From the NCBI RefSeq assembly GCF_036023875.1, contig NZ_CP107931.1, positions 3,348,001-3,412,000 of the forward strand: a DNA stretch of 64,000 nt. Direction: 5' to 3'. Positions 27,078-36,678 of this stretch are shown here, one piece after another. The notes beneath the pieces are model-generated. The model worked only from the letters and a program-made list of their open reading frames with translations, searched no databases and was not told the origin of the DNA. This DNA comes from Mycobacterium sp. NBC_00419 (GTDB taxonomy: Bacteria; Actinomycetota; Actinomycetes; Mycobacteriales; Mycobacteriaceae). Position numbers and translations under genes: made by a program. Position 1 is the first letter of the stretch, and every line of letters starts with the position of its first letter.

Positions 27078-27156
27078 TGATCGATCATATGTTCGAATGT
27101 GGAGTGGCAAAAGATGTGCCGGAAGGCCCTACCGTAGATTCGCCGAAATTCGTAGA

Positions 27157-27177
27157 CTTGAGCGGAACAGACTCAAG
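27157..27177 (+). promoter_or_regulatory. HAIR operator (HspR binding site) upstream of clpB
   Basis: CTTGAGC, seven bases (GGAACAG), ACTCAAG: right half matches the consensus exactly, left half six of seven. It begins two bases before the end of a TAGACT -10-like element (27153-27158) and lies 53 bases before the clpB start, a repressor position. Confidence 0.85.
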
Positions 27178-27229
27178 ATTGGCGGCGTTGTAAACCTCGA
27201 CAAGCTTTTCTAGAAGAAACGGAGGTGTC

Positions 27230-29776
27230 GTGGACTCTTTCAACCCGACCACCAAGACCCAGGCGGCACTGACCGCCGCGTTGCAGGCTGCCAGTGCGGC
27301 CGGCAACCCGGAGATCAGGCCCGCCCATCTGCTGATGGCGCTGCTCACGCAGGCCGACGGCATTGCCGCGCCGCTGCTCGAGGCAGTCGGCGTCAGTCCG
27401 GCGACGGTCCGCACCGAGGATCAGCGCCTGATCGACCGGCTGCCCACGAGCAGTGGTGCGACCTCGCAGCCTCAGCTCTCGCGTGAGTCGCTGGCCGCGA
27501 TCACCGCTGCCCAGCAGCTGGCCACCGAGATGGACGACGAGTACGTTTCGACCGAGCATCTGATGGTCGGCCTCGCCACCGGCGACTCTGACGTCGCCAA
27601 GCTGCTCACTGGACAGGGCGCCTCTCCGCAGGCCCTGCGCGAGGCGTTCGTCAAGGTGCGCGGCAGCGCCCGGGTCACCAGCCCGGATCCCGAGGCGAGC
27701 TACCAGGCGCTGGAGAAGTACTCCACCGACTTGACCGCACGGGCCCGTGAAGGCGAGCTCGACCCGGTTATCGGGCGCGACAACGAGATTCGTCGCGTCA
27801 TCCAGGTGCTGTCTCGCCGCACCAAGAACAACCCGGTGCTCATCGGTGAGCCCGGCGTCGGCAAGACCGCGATCGTCGAAGGCCTGGCCCAGCGCATCGT
27901 GGCAGGCGACGTTCCGGAAAGCCTGCGGGACAAGACCGTCGTATCTCTGGATATGGGGTCGATGGTCGCCGGTGCGAAGTACCGCGGTGAATTCGAGGAG
28001 CGGCTCAAGGCCGTGCTCGACGACATCAAGAACTCGGCCGGGCAGATCATCACCTTCATCGACGAGTTGCACACCATCGTGGGTGCCGGCGCGACCGGCG
28101 AAGGCGCGATGGACGCCGGCAACATGATCAAGCCGATGCTGGCCCGTGGCGAACTCCGGATGGTCGGTGCCACCACTCTCGAGGAGTACCGCAAGTACAT
28201 CGAGAAGGACGCCGCCCTGGAGCGTCGTTTCCAGCAGGTGCTGGTGGGCGAACCCTCGGTGGAAGACACCGTCGGCATCCTGCGCGGCCTCAAGGACCGC
28301 TACGAGGTGCACCACGGCGTCCGGATCACCGACTCCGCGCTGGTGGCGGCCGCGACACTGTCCGACCGCTACATCACCTCACGCTTCCTGCCGGACAAGG
28401 CCATCGACCTGGTCGACGAGGCCGGATCGCGGCTGCGGATGGAGATCGACTCACGCCCCGTCGAGATCGACGAAGTCGAACGCCTGGTGCGCCGGCTCGA
28501 GATCGAGGAGATGGCGCTGGCCAAGGAAGAGGACGCGGCTTCCAAGGAACGCCTGGAGAAGCTGCGTGCTGAACTGGCCGACCAGAAGGAGAAGCTGGCC
28601 GAGCTGACGACGAGGTGGCAGAACGAGAAGAACGCCATCGACATCGTCCGCGACCTCAAGGAGGAGCTCGACCACCTGCGCGGTGAATCCGAGCGGGCCG
28701 AGCGCGACGGCGATCTGGCCAAGGCCGCCGAGCTGCGTTACGGCCGTATCCCGGAGGTGGAGAAGAAGCTCGACGCCGCGCTGCCCCAGGCAGAGGCCCA
28801 GGCCAACGTCATGCTCAAGGAAGAGGTCGGTCCCGACGACATCGCTGATGTGGTGGCGGCATGGACCGGCATCCCCGCCGGACGGCTGCTCGAAGGTGAG
28901 ACCGCCAAGCTGCTGCGGATGGAGGACGAACTCGGCAAGCGAGTCGTCGGCCAGAAGAAGGCGGTGCAGGCGGTGTCGGACGCGGTCCGGCGCAGCCGGG
29001 CCGGCGTGGCCGACCCCAACCGGCCGACAGGTTCGTTCCTGTTCCTGGGCCCGACCGGTGTCGGCAAGACCGAGCTGGCCAAGGCGCTGGCCGACTTCCT
29101 CTTCGACGATGAGCGGGCGATGGTCCGCATCGACATGAGCGAGTACGGCGAGAAGCACTCGGTGGCCCGGCTCGTCGGTGCCCCACCCGGGTACATCGGT
29201 TATGACCAGGGCGGTCAGCTCACCGAGGCGGTGCGTCGCCGGCCGTACACGGTCGTGCTGTTCGACGAGGTCGAGAAGGCTCACCCGGACGTGTTCGACG
29301 TGCTGCTGCAGGTTCTCGACGAGGGCAGGCTGACCGACGGTCAGGGCCGCACGGTCGACTTCCGTAACACCATCCTCATCCTGACCTCGAATCTCGGTTC
29401 GGGTGGCAGCGAGGAGCAGGTGATGGCGGCGGTGCGGGCGGCGTTCAAGCCCGAGTTCATCAACCGGCTCGACGATGTGCTGATCTTCGAGGGCCTCAAG
29501 CCCGACGAGCTGGTGCAGATCGTCGACATCCAGCTGGCCCAGCTGCAGAAGCGGCTCTCCCAGCGTCGCCTCGAGCTCGAGGTATCGCTGGAGGCCAAGA
29601 AGTGGCTGGCCGACCGCGGGTTCGACCCGGTCTACGGCGCTCGTCCGCTGCGGCGGCTGGTGCAGCAGGCCATCGGTGACCAGCTGGCGAAGCTGCTGCT
29701 CGCCGGTGATGTGCACGACGGTGACGTGGTGCCGGTCGACGTGTCGCCGGACGGCGAATCGCTGATTCTGGGCTGA
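27230..29776 (+). CDS. clpB: ATP-dependent disaggregase ClpB
   Basis: 848 residues, GTG at 27230 with GGAGG just upstream. N-domain (1-150), first AAA+ module with Walker [10 protein letters not shown] and [21 protein letters not shown], a middle coiled-coil (about residues 410-530), second AAA+ module with GPTGVGKTE and the [17 protein letters not shown]alker B. It resolubilises aggregates with the DnaK system encoded in the same window and under the same HspR control. Length and motifs are usual. Confidence 0.97.
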   Translation: MDSFNPTTKTQAALTAALQAASAAGNPEIRPAHLLMALLTQADGIAAPLLEAVGVSPATVRTEDQRLIDRLPTSSGATSQPQLSRESLAAITAAQQLATEMDDEYVSTEHLMVGLATGDSDVAKLLTGQGASPQALREAFVKVRGSARVTSPDPEASYQALEKYSTDLTARAREGELDPVIGRDNEIRRVIQVLSRRTKNNPVLIGEPGVGKTAIVEGLAQRIVAGDVPESLRDKTVVSLDMGSMVAGAKYRGEFEERLKAVLDDIKNSAGQIITFIDELHTIVGAGATGEGAMDAGNMIKPMLARGELRMVGATTLEEYRKYIEKDAALERRFQQVLVGEPSVEDTVGILRGLKDRYEVHHGVRITDSALVAAATLSDRYITSRFLPDKAIDLVDEAGSRLRMEIDSRPVEIDEVERLVRRLEIEEMALAKEEDAASKERLEKLRAELADQKEKLAELTTRWQNEKNAIDIVRDLKEELDHLRGESERAERDGDLAKAAELRYGRIPEVEKKLDAALPQAEAQANVMLKEEVGPDDIADVVAAWTGIPAGRLLEGETAKLLRMEDELGKRVVGQKKAVQAVSDAVRRSRAGVADPNRPTGSFLFLGPTGVGKTELAKALADFLFDDERAMVRIDMSEYGEKHSVARLVGAPPGYIGYDQGGQLTEAVRRRPYTVVLFDEVEKAHPDVFDVLLQVLDEGRLTDGQGRTVDFRNTILILTSNLGSGGSEEQVMAAVRAAFKPEFINRLDDVLIFEGLKPDELVQIVDIQLAQLQKRLSQRRLELEVSLEAKKWLADRGFDPVYGARPLRRLVQQAIGDQLAKLLLAGDVHDGDVVPVDVSPDGESLILG

Positions 29777-29786
29777 CGTCCTTGGT

Positions 29787-29844
29787 CGAGCAGACGCAAA
29801 CTCGCACTGGCGGAGCCAGAATTATGCGAGTTTGCGTCCGCTCG
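29787..29844 (+). repeat. Intergenic inverted repeat between clpB and ttfA-like gene
   Basis: Left arm 29787-29806 and right arm 29825-29844 match at 19 of 20 positions (left begins CGAGCAGACGC, right ends CGTCCGCTCG). The 18-base centre holds a second hairpin, CTGGC-GGA-GCCAG, so the whole can form a cruciform. The core GCAGACGCAAACTCGC resembles an intergenic mycobacterial repeat recalled from other genomes. It may also serve as the clpB terminator. Confidence 0.65.
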
Positions 29845-29933
29845 CGCAGCAGGGGTGTTCGGCCGCAGGTGTGATCCGGTTGTGACCTGGTGAGATTCTC
29901 CGTAGAGGCCCGCGAGCAGATACGCTAGGGCTA

Positions 29934-30722
29934 ATGGTTCCGTTCTGGTTCACGCTGTCCGCGCTCTGCTTCGTAGGCGCGGCGGTGCTGCTATACATCG
30001 ACCTCGGCCGACGCCGCGGCCTCGGCCGGCGTCGCAAGTCCTGGGCCCGCTCCCACGGCTTCGACTACGAGCCCGAGTCCAGCGAGATCGTCAGCCGCTG
30101 GACCCGTGGCGTGATGTCGACGGTCGGTGAGGTCACTGCCCGCAACGTGGTCCTCGGCCAGATCCGCGGCGAAGCTGTGTACATCTTCGATCTGGAGGAC
30201 GTCGCGACGGTCATCGCCTTGCACCGCAAGGTCGGCACCAACGTCGTGATGGATCTGCGGCTCAAGGGCATCGCCGAGCCGCGCGAGAACGACATCTGGC
30301 TGCTCGGCGCCATCGGCCCGCGGATGGTGTACTCCACCAACCTCGACGCCGCCCGTCGCGCCTGCGACCGTCGGATGGTCACCTTCGCCCACACCGCACC
30401 CGACTGTGCGGAAATCATGTGGAACGAACAGAACTGGACGTTGGTGTCCATGCCGATCACCTCGAGCCGCGCCCAGTGGGACGAGGGCTTGCGCACCGTG
30501 CGGCAGTTCAACGATCTGTTGCGCGTGCTGCCGCCGCTGCCCCAGCAGGGTGTGCTCGCCCAGTCGGCGGGCCGGCGCAACGCGTCCCCGGGTCGGCCGC
30601 TGGCACCGGCAGGTCGCCGTGAGCTGCCGACCGGCCGCAGCGACGCGCCGCCCCCGTTGCGTCCGCAGCAGCCGCGCGGCTCAAGCCAGGCCGGCACGCA
30701 AGCCCCCAATTACCAGCGCTGA
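29934..30722 (+). CDS. ttfA: TtfA-like protein (MmpL3 accessory, trehalose monomycolate transport)
   Basis: 262 residues, ATG at 29934. One N-terminal transmembrane segment (WFTLSALCFVGAAVLLYIDL) followed by an RRRGLGRRRKSW basic anchor, a folded cytoplasmic domain (to about residue 190), and a Pro/Arg-rich disordered tail. Position next to clpB and sequence match Rv0383c, identified as TtfA, an essential factor that works with MmpL3 in moving trehalose monomycolate to the outer membrane. Here identified by resemblance and gene order only. Confidence 0.8.
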   Translation: MVPFWFTLSALCFVGAAVLLYIDLGRRRGLGRRRKSWARSHGFDYEPESSEIVSRWTRGVMSTVGEVTARNVVLGQIRGEAVYIFDLEDVATVIALHRKVGTNVVMDLRLKGIAEPRENDIWLLGAIGPRMVYSTNLDAARRACDRRMVTFAHTAPDCAEIMWNEQNWTLVSMPITSSRAQWDEGLRTVRQFNDLLRVLPPLPQQGVLAQSAGRRNASPGRPLAPAGRRELPTGRSDAPPPLRPQQPRGSSQAGTQAPNYQR

Positions 30723-30743
30723 CCTTTTCGATAGGGTCACGTC

Positions 30744-31520
30744 GTGTCCCGTCCCGTCGCCCTCGTCACCGGGCCCACGTCAGGCCTTGGCGCCGGCTAC
30801 GCCCGCCGCTATGCCCGTGATGGGTACAACCTGGTCCTCGTCGCCCGCAACGCGGAGCGGCTCGAGGACCTCGCCGCCGAACTCCGCGCCGCCCACGGTG
30901 TCGATGTCGAGGTGCTGGCCGCCGACCTCAGCGTGGCAGCCGACCGGGCCGCGGTGGCTGACCGGCTTGCCGCCGGGGTTGCCGTGCTGGTCAACAATGC
31001 CGGCTTCGGCACCTCGGGTGAGTTCTGGACCGCCGATCCCGCGGCATTGCAGGCACAGCTCGACGTCAACGTGACTGCGGTGATGCAGCTGACCAGAGCC
31101 GCGCTGCCGTCGATGCTGGCCGCCGGTTCCGGCACGGTCATCAACATCTCCAGTGTGGCCGGACTGCTGTCGGGTCGCGGCTCGACCTATTCGGCGTCCA
31201 AGGCGTGGGTGGTCTCGTTCAGCGAGGGGTTGGCCAACGGCTTGGGCGGTACCGGCGTGAGCATTCACGCGGTGTGCCCGGGCTTCGTACGCACCGAATT
31301 CCATCAGCGCGCCGGCATCGACATGAAGTCGATCCCGAACATCATGTGGCTCAACGTCGACGACGTGGTCGCCGAAAGCCTGGCCGATGTGGCCAAGGGC
31401 AAAGTCATCAGCGTTCCCGGTCTGCAGTACAAGGTGCTGACAACCGGTGGACGCCTCGTTCCGCGCGGGCTGGTCCGCGCGCTCACCAAGGGATTTGGAC
31501 GTGGCCGTGACCGCACCTGA
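30744..31520 (+). CDS. SDR family NAD(P)-dependent oxidoreductase
   Basis: 258 residues, GTG at 30744. [19 protein letters not shown] (nucleotide motif at 8-26), [39 protein letters not shown] with catalytic Ser/Tyr/Lys, and the tail [26 protein letters not shown]. The nucleotide motif with a Pro after Gly (TGPTSGLG) and the Arg-rich beta-2 loop favour NADP. Substrate unknown. Its last bases overlap the pyrE start region. Confidence 0.85.
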   Translation: MSRPVALVTGPTSGLGAGYARRYARDGYNLVLVARNAERLEDLAAELRAAHGVDVEVLAADLSVAADRAAVADRLAAGVAVLVNNAGFGTSGEFWTADPAALQAQLDVNVTAVMQLTRAALPSMLAAGSGTVINISSVAGLLSGRGSTYSASKAWVVSFSEGLANGLGGTGVSIHAVCPGFVRTEFHQRAGIDMKSIPNIMWLNVDDVVAESLADVAKGKVISVPGLQYKVLTTGGRLVPRGLVRALTKGFGRGRDRT

Positions 31521-32061
31521 ACTGTCTTCCGATCAACGCGACGAACTCGCCCGACTGGTGCGGGAGCTGTCGGTGGTCTTCGGCCGGGTCACCCTGTCCT
31601 CGGGTAAAGAGGCCGACTACTACGTCGACCTGCGCCGGGCGACTCTGCATCACCAGGCCGCGCCGCTCATCGGCCGGCTCATGCGCGAGCTCACTGCCGA
31701 CTGGGACTACGCCGCGGTCGGTGGACTGACGATGGGTGCCGACCCGGTGGCCGGCGCCGTCATGCATGCACCTGGCAGACCCATCGATGCCTTCGTCGTG
31801 CGTAAGTCGGCGAAAGCCCATGGGCTGCAACGACAGATCGAGGGTGCCGACGTGGTGGGTAAGCGGGTGCTCGTCGTGGAGGACACCAGCACCACCGGAG
31901 GCTCGGCCCTGGCGGCGGTGCATGCGGTCCGTGACGCGGGTGCCACGGTGGTGGGTGTAGCGACCGTGGTCGACCGGGCGACCGGGGCCGCCGAGGCGAT
32001 CGAAGCCGAGGGCGTGCCCTACCGCAGCATCCTCGGGCTGGCCGATCTCGGTCTGGCCTGA
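31501..32061 (+). CDS. pyrE: Orotate phosphoribosyltransferase PyrE
   Basis: 186 residues from GTG at 31501, which has AAGGGA 7 bases upstream; a GTG two codons later (31507) would also fit. PRPP-binding loop [18 protein letters not shown] and the phosphate loop [11 protein letters not shown] with the [14 protein letters not shown] loop near residue 100 match the class. It makes orotidine 5'-phosphate from orotate and PRPP in pyrimidine synthesis. Overlaps the end of the SDR by 20 bases. In M. tuberculosis pyrE (Rv0382c) also lies near ttfA. Confidence 0.92.
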   Translation: MAVTAPELSSDQRDELARLVRELSVVFGRVTLSSGKEADYYVDLRRATLHHQAAPLIGRLMRELTADWDYAAVGGLTMGADPVAGAVMHAPGRPIDAFVVRKSAKAHGLQRQIEGADVVGKRVLVVEDTSTTGGSALAAVHAVRDAGATVVGVATVVDRATGAAEAIEAEGVPYRSILGLADLGLA

Positions 32062-32079
32062 GTCGGGATAACCCGGGTC

Positions 32080-32478
32080 ATGGAGCGGCGACAGCAGGGG
32101 CGGTCTGACCAGTCACCGCTGGAAACCCTTCAGCAGATGCCTGCGCTGGTGGTGCTCGAGCGTCTGCCGGTGCCGGTTCTCGCCGTCGGGGAAGACGGGA
32201 CGATTCTGTTCGCCAACGCGGCATTCGGTGCAATGGTCGGGTTTCCGGTTCACGACGTGCTCGCGATGAAGTTCGACGACATCTTCGGCAGCGTGCCGGA
32301 CGCGTCGGTGGTCTCCGTTGTTCGCGCATACGCCGACCTGCTGGTGGAACTGCGACATGCGGACGGCTCGACGGTGCGCGCGAAGCTCAGCAGATCGGCA
32401 CTGCTGCGTGGCGACGACCCGGTGGCGCTGGCGACTTTTCAGGACCTCACCGAGCAACTCTGGGAAGACGAGAAGTAG
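32080..32478 (+). CDS. Small PAS-domain protein
   Basis: 132 residues, ATG at 32080. A single PAS fold is supported by LERLPVPVLAVGEDGTILFANAAFGAMVGFPVHDVLAMKFDDIFGS (residues 26-72) and the strand LSRSALLRGDDPVALATFQDLTEQ. No kinase, GGDEF or DNA-binding part is attached, so it probably senses or binds a small ligand and works through a partner. It ends 4 bases before the end of the TetR gene on the other strand. Confidence 0.75.
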   Translation: MERRQQGRSDQSPLETLQQMPALVVLERLPVPVLAVGEDGTILFANAAFGAMVGFPVHDVLAMKFDDIFGSVPDASVVSVVRAYADLLVELRHADGSTVRAKLSRSALLRGDDPVALATFQDLTEQLWEDEK

Positions 32479-32481
32479 ACG

Positions 32482-33144
32482 TCAGCCCTGCTGGGGTTCG
32501 CCCGGGTGGAACCGCACCGATTCCCTGGCGAGGTACTGCTGGAAGTACGCCAGCGACTCCTCGGCAGCGATCGAGGGCAGCAACAGCTGCCAGGACCACA
32601 GCAACCGCACCAGCATGTCGGAGCCCGCGTTGAGGGCAGCGGACAACTGTTCGACGCCCAGCAGCACCGCGATGATCGTCGCGGCGACGACGTCAGGGTC
32701 GGCTCCGTCCCTCAGATCGCCTTCCTCGGCGGCTTTGTGGGCCTGCCCGGAAACGACTGCGCTCCAGTCTCGGTAGGTTTGTGCACCCGCGCCGCTGAAC
32801 TGGCCGAGGGCACGCGCCAGTTGGCGGCCGATGCGGGCCAGCTTGTCGTTGGCGATGAGGCCGAGCACGACGAACGACCCGTGCACCATGTTCTCCAGCG
32901 CCGGTGACGATGAGCCGGCGATCTCCCGGAAGGTTCCGATCACCCGCTCGGTGGCCTCCTCGATGATGGCTGCGGCCAGCGACTCCTTGGAGTCGAAGTG
33001 GTAGTAGAGCGCACCTTTGGTGATGTCGGCTCGTCCGATGATGTCACCGAGACCTGTTGCAGCGAAGCCGATTTCATCGAAGAGATCAACGGCGGCGTCG
33101 ATGATCTTGGCGCGGGTGACCTCCGCTCTAGCTTGACGGCCCAT
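32482..33144 (-). CDS. TetR-family regulator, ScbR/gamma-butyrolactone-receptor-like
   Basis: 220 residues, ATG at 33144. DNA-binding part: RAKIIDAAVDLFDEIGFAATGLGDIIGRADITKGALYYHFDSKESLA (residues 11-57). The ligand part has WSAVVSGQAHKAAEEGDLRDGADPDVVAATIIAVLLG. These resemble the ScbR/ArpA-like TetR group, whose streptomycete members bind gamma-butyrolactones or butenolides. Its start lies 17 bases inside the upstream TetR gene, so both come from one transcript. Confidence 0.8.
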   Translation of the reverse strand: MGRQARAEVTRAKIIDAAVDLFDEIGFAATGLGDIIGRADITKGALYYHFDSKESLAAAIIEEATERVIGTFREIAGSSSPALENMVHGSFVVLGLIANDKLARIGRQLARALGQFSGAGAQTYRDWSAVVSGQAHKAAEEGDLRDGADPDVVAATIIAVLLGVEQLSAALNAGSDMLVRLLWSWQLLLPSIAAEESLAYFQQYLARESVRFHPGEPQQG

Positions 33145-33826
33145 CGTTGTGGGTCCTCCAGTTCTTCAAAGCATGGACGGTCCGGCGCGCGATGAACTGG
33201 CTGAAGTAGTCGATCCGGTCCGGTGCGGCGAACCCCGGCAGGATGAGCTTCCAGTTCGTCTCCATGTTGCGCAGGAACTGCTCGGCATTGTTCAGTTCGG
33301 TGGTCAGCCTGGTTCCGGTGTACATCGAGATGATCAGGCGGGCGACGTCTTCGGGATCACGGCCTTCGGCGATGTCGCCTTCGTTGACGGCGCGGGCCAC
33401 CGCCGTGGCCATCCCCTTGACCCACTCGTCGAGGCGTTTGGCCTGCACACCTTCGATACGGCCGACCGAGTCCATCAGGTTCAGTCCGGCCCGGCCGACC
33501 TCGGTCGTGTAGTCCTGGGCCGCGACCAGGTAGACGATGTCGACGATCGTCTCCAGCCCGGAGAGCTTGCGGCCCATGATCTCCCTGATCGAGCCGCGGG
33601 TCATGCAGGTGCGTTCGTCGATGATGGCCTCAGCCAGGGCGTGCTTGGACCGGAAATGGAAGTACATCGCGCCTTTGGTGACCTCGGCGTTGGTCAGGAT
33701 GTCATCGAGGCTCACCGAGCTGTAGGCCTTGTCGGCGAACTCCCGGCACGCGGCGCGCATGATCTGCGTGCGCGTCGTGTCGGTCGCCTTGTCGCCCAGC
33801 TGCATGACCAAATGAATCCATTTCAT
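33128..33826 (-). CDS. TetR-family regulator, second ScbR-like gene
   Basis: 232 residues from ATG at 33826 (MKWIHLVMQLGDKATD); an internal ATG at 33805 is a shorter choice. DNA-binding part: TRTQIMRAACREFADKAYSSVSLDDILTNAEVTKGAMYFHFRSKHALAEAI. The C-terminal part carries EVGRAGLNLMDSVGRIEG and MYTGTRLTTELNNAEQFLRN and has the same ScbR-like look as its neighbour, so the two are paralogues. Overlaps the next gene by 17 bases. Upstream, a weak inverted repeat (33868-33888) could be its own operator. Confidence 0.78.
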   Translation of the reverse strand: MKWIHLVMQLGDKATDTTRTQIMRAACREFADKAYSSVSLDDILTNAEVTKGAMYFHFRSKHALAEAIIDERTCMTRGSIREIMGRKLSGLETIVDIVYLVAAQDYTTEVGRAGLNLMDSVGRIEGVQAKRLDEWVKGMATAVARAVNEGDIAEGRDPEDVARLIISMYTGTRLTTELNNAEQFLRNMETNWKLILPGFAAPDRIDYFSQFIARRTVHALKNWRTHNDGPSS

Positions 33827-34032
33827 CCGTGCCCCCGCGACTGTCGATTATGCAGCACCGCTGACGCACAACCCGTTTCTTAGGGTGTTTCCCGACGGAT
33901 CAAAGTAGAACATGGCTGTCGTAGAACTCGAGGTCATGCAGGCCGCAGGAAACCAGCGGAAAAGTATGGAAGAATCGCACGATGCGTACTCTCGGTTCAG
34001 GGTCCGAAGGTGGCTACTCGAGGCTGGCGGCG

Positions 34033-34818
34033 ATGACTGCTGACGATGATGTTGAACCGTTCTCCAACTTGTACTGGGATGACGTCGTCGACGTCGTCTG
34101 CGCCGGAAGCGGTCCAGGCGTGTTGGCCCACGCGATTCTGTGCGCCGATCTCGGCCTCAGCGTCGCCTTCGCCGACGCAGTATCGCCGTCCGACCTCTCC
34201 GATGAGGACACGCTGGGGTATCTGCAGGCGATGATCGACGACCTCGGAACCCTGACCCGGGTCCCGGGGAACCTGGAGGTGCCGTTGGTCCGCGCGGAGC
34301 CCGAACCTCCGCCGGTCATCCCGAAGAAGGGCAAGCACGCCGCCATCGCGCCGTTTGTCGGCTCCCGACTGCGGGACTGGGCGGCCCAGTGCGCGGTGTC
34401 CCCGTTCGGGGTGATCTACAGCGGCGTGCCGGACGGCATGACCCCGATGCGCAGCGAGTCCGGCACCGCGATTGGTGCGGCTGTGCTCGGGAGCTATCGG
34501 CCCGACGCCGACCGGCCCGGCCCGGCCTTGGCGGCCTGGCTGGCCGATCAGGCCCGCGAGCGTGACATCGAAAGCGACGGAACGGGCATACAGCGGTTGG
34601 TCTTCGAGGACGGGCGGGTGGCCGGAGCGGCCATCGAGGGTCCCTCCGGGGTCAGGCTGGTGCGGGCGCTGGACGGCGTCGCGCTGTCGATTGGGCCCGC
34701 CCCCGGCGGTGCCGAGTGGCCCGCCCAACCCGAACTGCGCGACATCGAGGTAGAGGTTGCCATCGTCAGCCGTGCGGCCAGCCGCTTCGGCCGGGTGGAA
34801 CTGCTCCAGCAGCGCTGA
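34033..34818 (+). CDS. Rossmann-fold FAD-binding-like protein, possibly degenerate oxidoreductase
   Basis: 261 residues from ATG at 34033; an ATG at 33982 with GGAAGA 8 bases upstream would give 278. WDDVVDVVCAGSGPGVLAHAILCADLGLSVAFAD (from residue 15) resembles the beta-alpha-beta FAD/NAD site, but with GSGPGV the usual GxGxxG is altered to GSGPGV. The rest has EPPPVIPKKGKHAAIAPFVGSRLRDWAAQ, with no catalytic motif known to me. It may be a conserved non-catalytic member of a ketosteroid-dehydrogenase-like group. Convergent with the GGDEF-EAL gene. Confidence 0.55.
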   Translation: MTADDDVEPFSNLYWDDVVDVVCAGSGPGVLAHAILCADLGLSVAFADAVSPSDLSDEDTLGYLQAMIDDLGTLTRVPGNLEVPLVRAEPEPPPVIPKKGKHAAIAPFVGSRLRDWAAQCAVSPFGVIYSGVPDGMTPMRSESGTAIGAAVLGSYRPDADRPGPALAAWLADQARERDIESDGTGIQRLVFEDGRVAGAAIEGPSGVRLVRALDGVALSIGPAPGGAEWPAQPELRDIEVEVAIVSRAASRFGRVELLQQR

Positions 34819-34825
34819 TCAGCGC
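34812..34825. terminator. Perfect 14-base palindrome across both stop codons
   Basis: GCGCTGATCAGCGC covers the stops of the Rossmann-like gene and the convergent GGDEF-EAL gene. It could form a small stem with a GATC loop and may help termination in both directions. Confidence 0.3.
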
Positions 34826-36678
34826 CCTTTGGGGGCGTTGAAGTCCACCGAGACAAACTTCTTGGCGAACAGCTCGGCCATCGCGTCGGCGGGCAGCGGG
34901 CGCGACAGCAGGAAACCCTGGGCGCGATAGCAGCCGTGCTGCAGCAGGGTCAACGCCGCAGTTTCGTGTTCCACACCCTCGGCAACCAACTCCAGCTCGA
35001 AGGCTTCCGCGAGCGCGATGACCGCGCGGACGATCGCCAGATCGCCGGGGTTCGACCCCAGGTCCAACACGAAGCTCTTGTCGATCTTGAGGGTGTCGAC
35101 CGGCAGGGACTTGAGGTGGGTCAGCACGCTGTAGCCGGTGCCGAAGTCGTCGATCGCGACCTGCACTCCGACTTCCTTGAGCCCGGCAAGTGTGGTCCGC
35201 GTGGTCTCGATGTCTTGCACCACAACACTTTCGGTGATCTCCAGGCACACCGACTTGCCGTCGAGCCCGAACTCCTCGATGGCATCCCGCACCGACTCGA
35301 CGAATCCGTCCGTGACGAGCTGTACCGGTGAGACGTTGAGTCGCAGCGTCGCGTTCTCGCCGATGCCCTGGGCATGCCAGCGGCTGAACTGTTCGCACGC
35401 AGTGCGCATGACCCAGCGGCCCAATTCGCCTGCCAGGTTGATGGATTCGGCGACGTGGATGAACGAGTCCGGGAGCAACAGTCCCCGGGTCGGGTGCTGC
35501 CAGCGCACCAGAGCCTCGGTCGCCAGTACCTCACCGGTGCGCATGTCGACTTCGGGCAGGTAGTGCAGTATCAGCGAACCGGTCTCGATGACGCCCTGCA
35601 GGTGCAATTCGATGTCGTTGCGGAACTCGCTGCTCAGCGACATCTCGTCGGTGAAGACCGCGATCTTGTTGCCGCCGGCATTTTTGGCGTTGAGCACCGC
35701 CTGATCGGCACGGCGTAGCAGATCTGAGGTGGTGTCCCGTCCTGGTGATCCCAGTGCGACGCCGATACTGACTGTGCGGGTGAGCATTTCGCCACCGATC
35801 GCCACCCGCTCACGCAGCAGCGCTTGCAGCCGGTACGCCAGCGACTCGGCCTCAGCGGCACCCATCGGAGCGGCAGGAACCACCACGAACTCGTCGCCAC
35901 CGAGGCGTGCGATCACGTCGGCTTCGTTGGTCTCTTCCCGCAGCCGCTCGGCGAAGGTCCGAATGAACCAGTCACCGGCGTGGTGGCCGAGATAGTCGTT
36001 GATGGCCTTGAGCCGGTCGAGATCGAGGAACAGCGCCGACACCGGGCCCGGCTTGCCGGTGCGCAGGCGCTCGTCCAAATGCGCCAGCAACGCCCGGCGG
36101 TTACTGAGGCCGGTCAGGTCGTCGTGCTCGGCGAGGTAGCGCAGCTGGTCTTCGGCGACCACACGTGCCTGCACCTGGGCGAACAGCGATGCAATCGCCC
36201 GGAGCGCGTTGAGTTCTTCCGGCGACCAGTCCTTGATGCCGAACTTGATGAATCCCAGCGCCCCGGTGGTGACGTCGCCGGACAACAGCGGCACCGAGGC
36301 CAGCGAGGGCAGCGCGTAGCCGGCCTCCGCGACGCGGCGCTGGTAGTCCTCGGCCTCTTCTTCCACCGGCTCGGGGGAGAAGAACACCGGTTCCTTGGCA
36401 TGCTCAGCAGCCGCGAAGATCGGGTCCGCGTCGGCGAAATAGACCACTCCGAGCGGATCCGGATCCGGAACTTCGGGCCGCGGCGGCCACTCGGCGACCA
36501 GCTTGGTGGCGCGGATCGAATGGTCGTTGTAGCGAAGGAAACTGACATCGACGCCGAAGGTCGCCACCAGTTCGGCGAGCACATCACGACTGACTTCCGC
36601 CGACGTGGCCGAGGTCGCCGCCATCAACTGGGTGGCGACCTCGGTGACGAGATTGTCGAGGCGGTGCGGCACGTTCAT
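34819..36678 (-). CDS. dcpA: GAF-GGDEF-EAL c-di-GMP synthase/phosphodiesterase
   Basis: 619 residues from ATG at 36678; an open frame runs further upstream but into the preceding gene. GAF domain about residues 20-160, GGDEF domain with an intact [13 protein letters not shown], and EAL domain with intact [10 protein letters not shown] and [20 protein letters not shown]. Intact active-site motifs suggest both synthesis and breakdown of c-di-GMP. The layout and length resemble M. tuberculosis Rv1354c and M. smegmatis DcpA (MSDGC-1). Translationally coupled to the MoeY-like gene (ATGA). Confidence 0.88.
   Translation of the reverse strand: MNVPHRLDNLVTEVATQLMAATSATSAEVSRDVLAELVATFGVDVSFLRYNDHSIRATKLVAEWPPRPEVPDPDPLGVVYFADADPIFAAAEHAKEPVFFSPEPVEEEAEDYQRRVAEAGYALPSLASVPLLSGDVTTGALGFIKFGIKDWSPEELNALRAIASLFAQVQARVVAEDQLRYLAEHDDLTGLSNRRALLAHLDERLRTGKPGPVSALFLDLDRLKAINDYLGHHAGDWFIRTFAERLREETNEADVIARLGGDEFVVVPAAPMGAAEAESLAYRLQALLRERVAIGGEMLTRTVSIGVALGSPGRDTTSDLLRRADQAVLNAKNAGGNKIAVFTDEMSLSSEFRNDIELHLQGVIETGSLILHYLPEVDMRTGEVLATEALVRWQHPTRGLLLPDSFIHVAESINLAGELGRWVMRTACEQFSRWHAQGIGENATLRLNVSPVQLVTDGFVESVRDAIEEFGLDGKSVCLEITESVVVQDIETTRTTLAGLKEVGVQVAIDDFGTGYSVLTHLKSLPVDTLKIDKSFVLDLGSNPGDLAIVRAVIALAEAFELELVAEGVEHETAALTLLQHGCYRAQGFLLSRPLPADAMAELFAKKFVSVDFNAPKGR

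Noticed and set aside
27173-28315. 380-codon minus-strand frame antisense to clpB
   Set aside because: Antisense shadow of clpB's first half; no recognisable domain.
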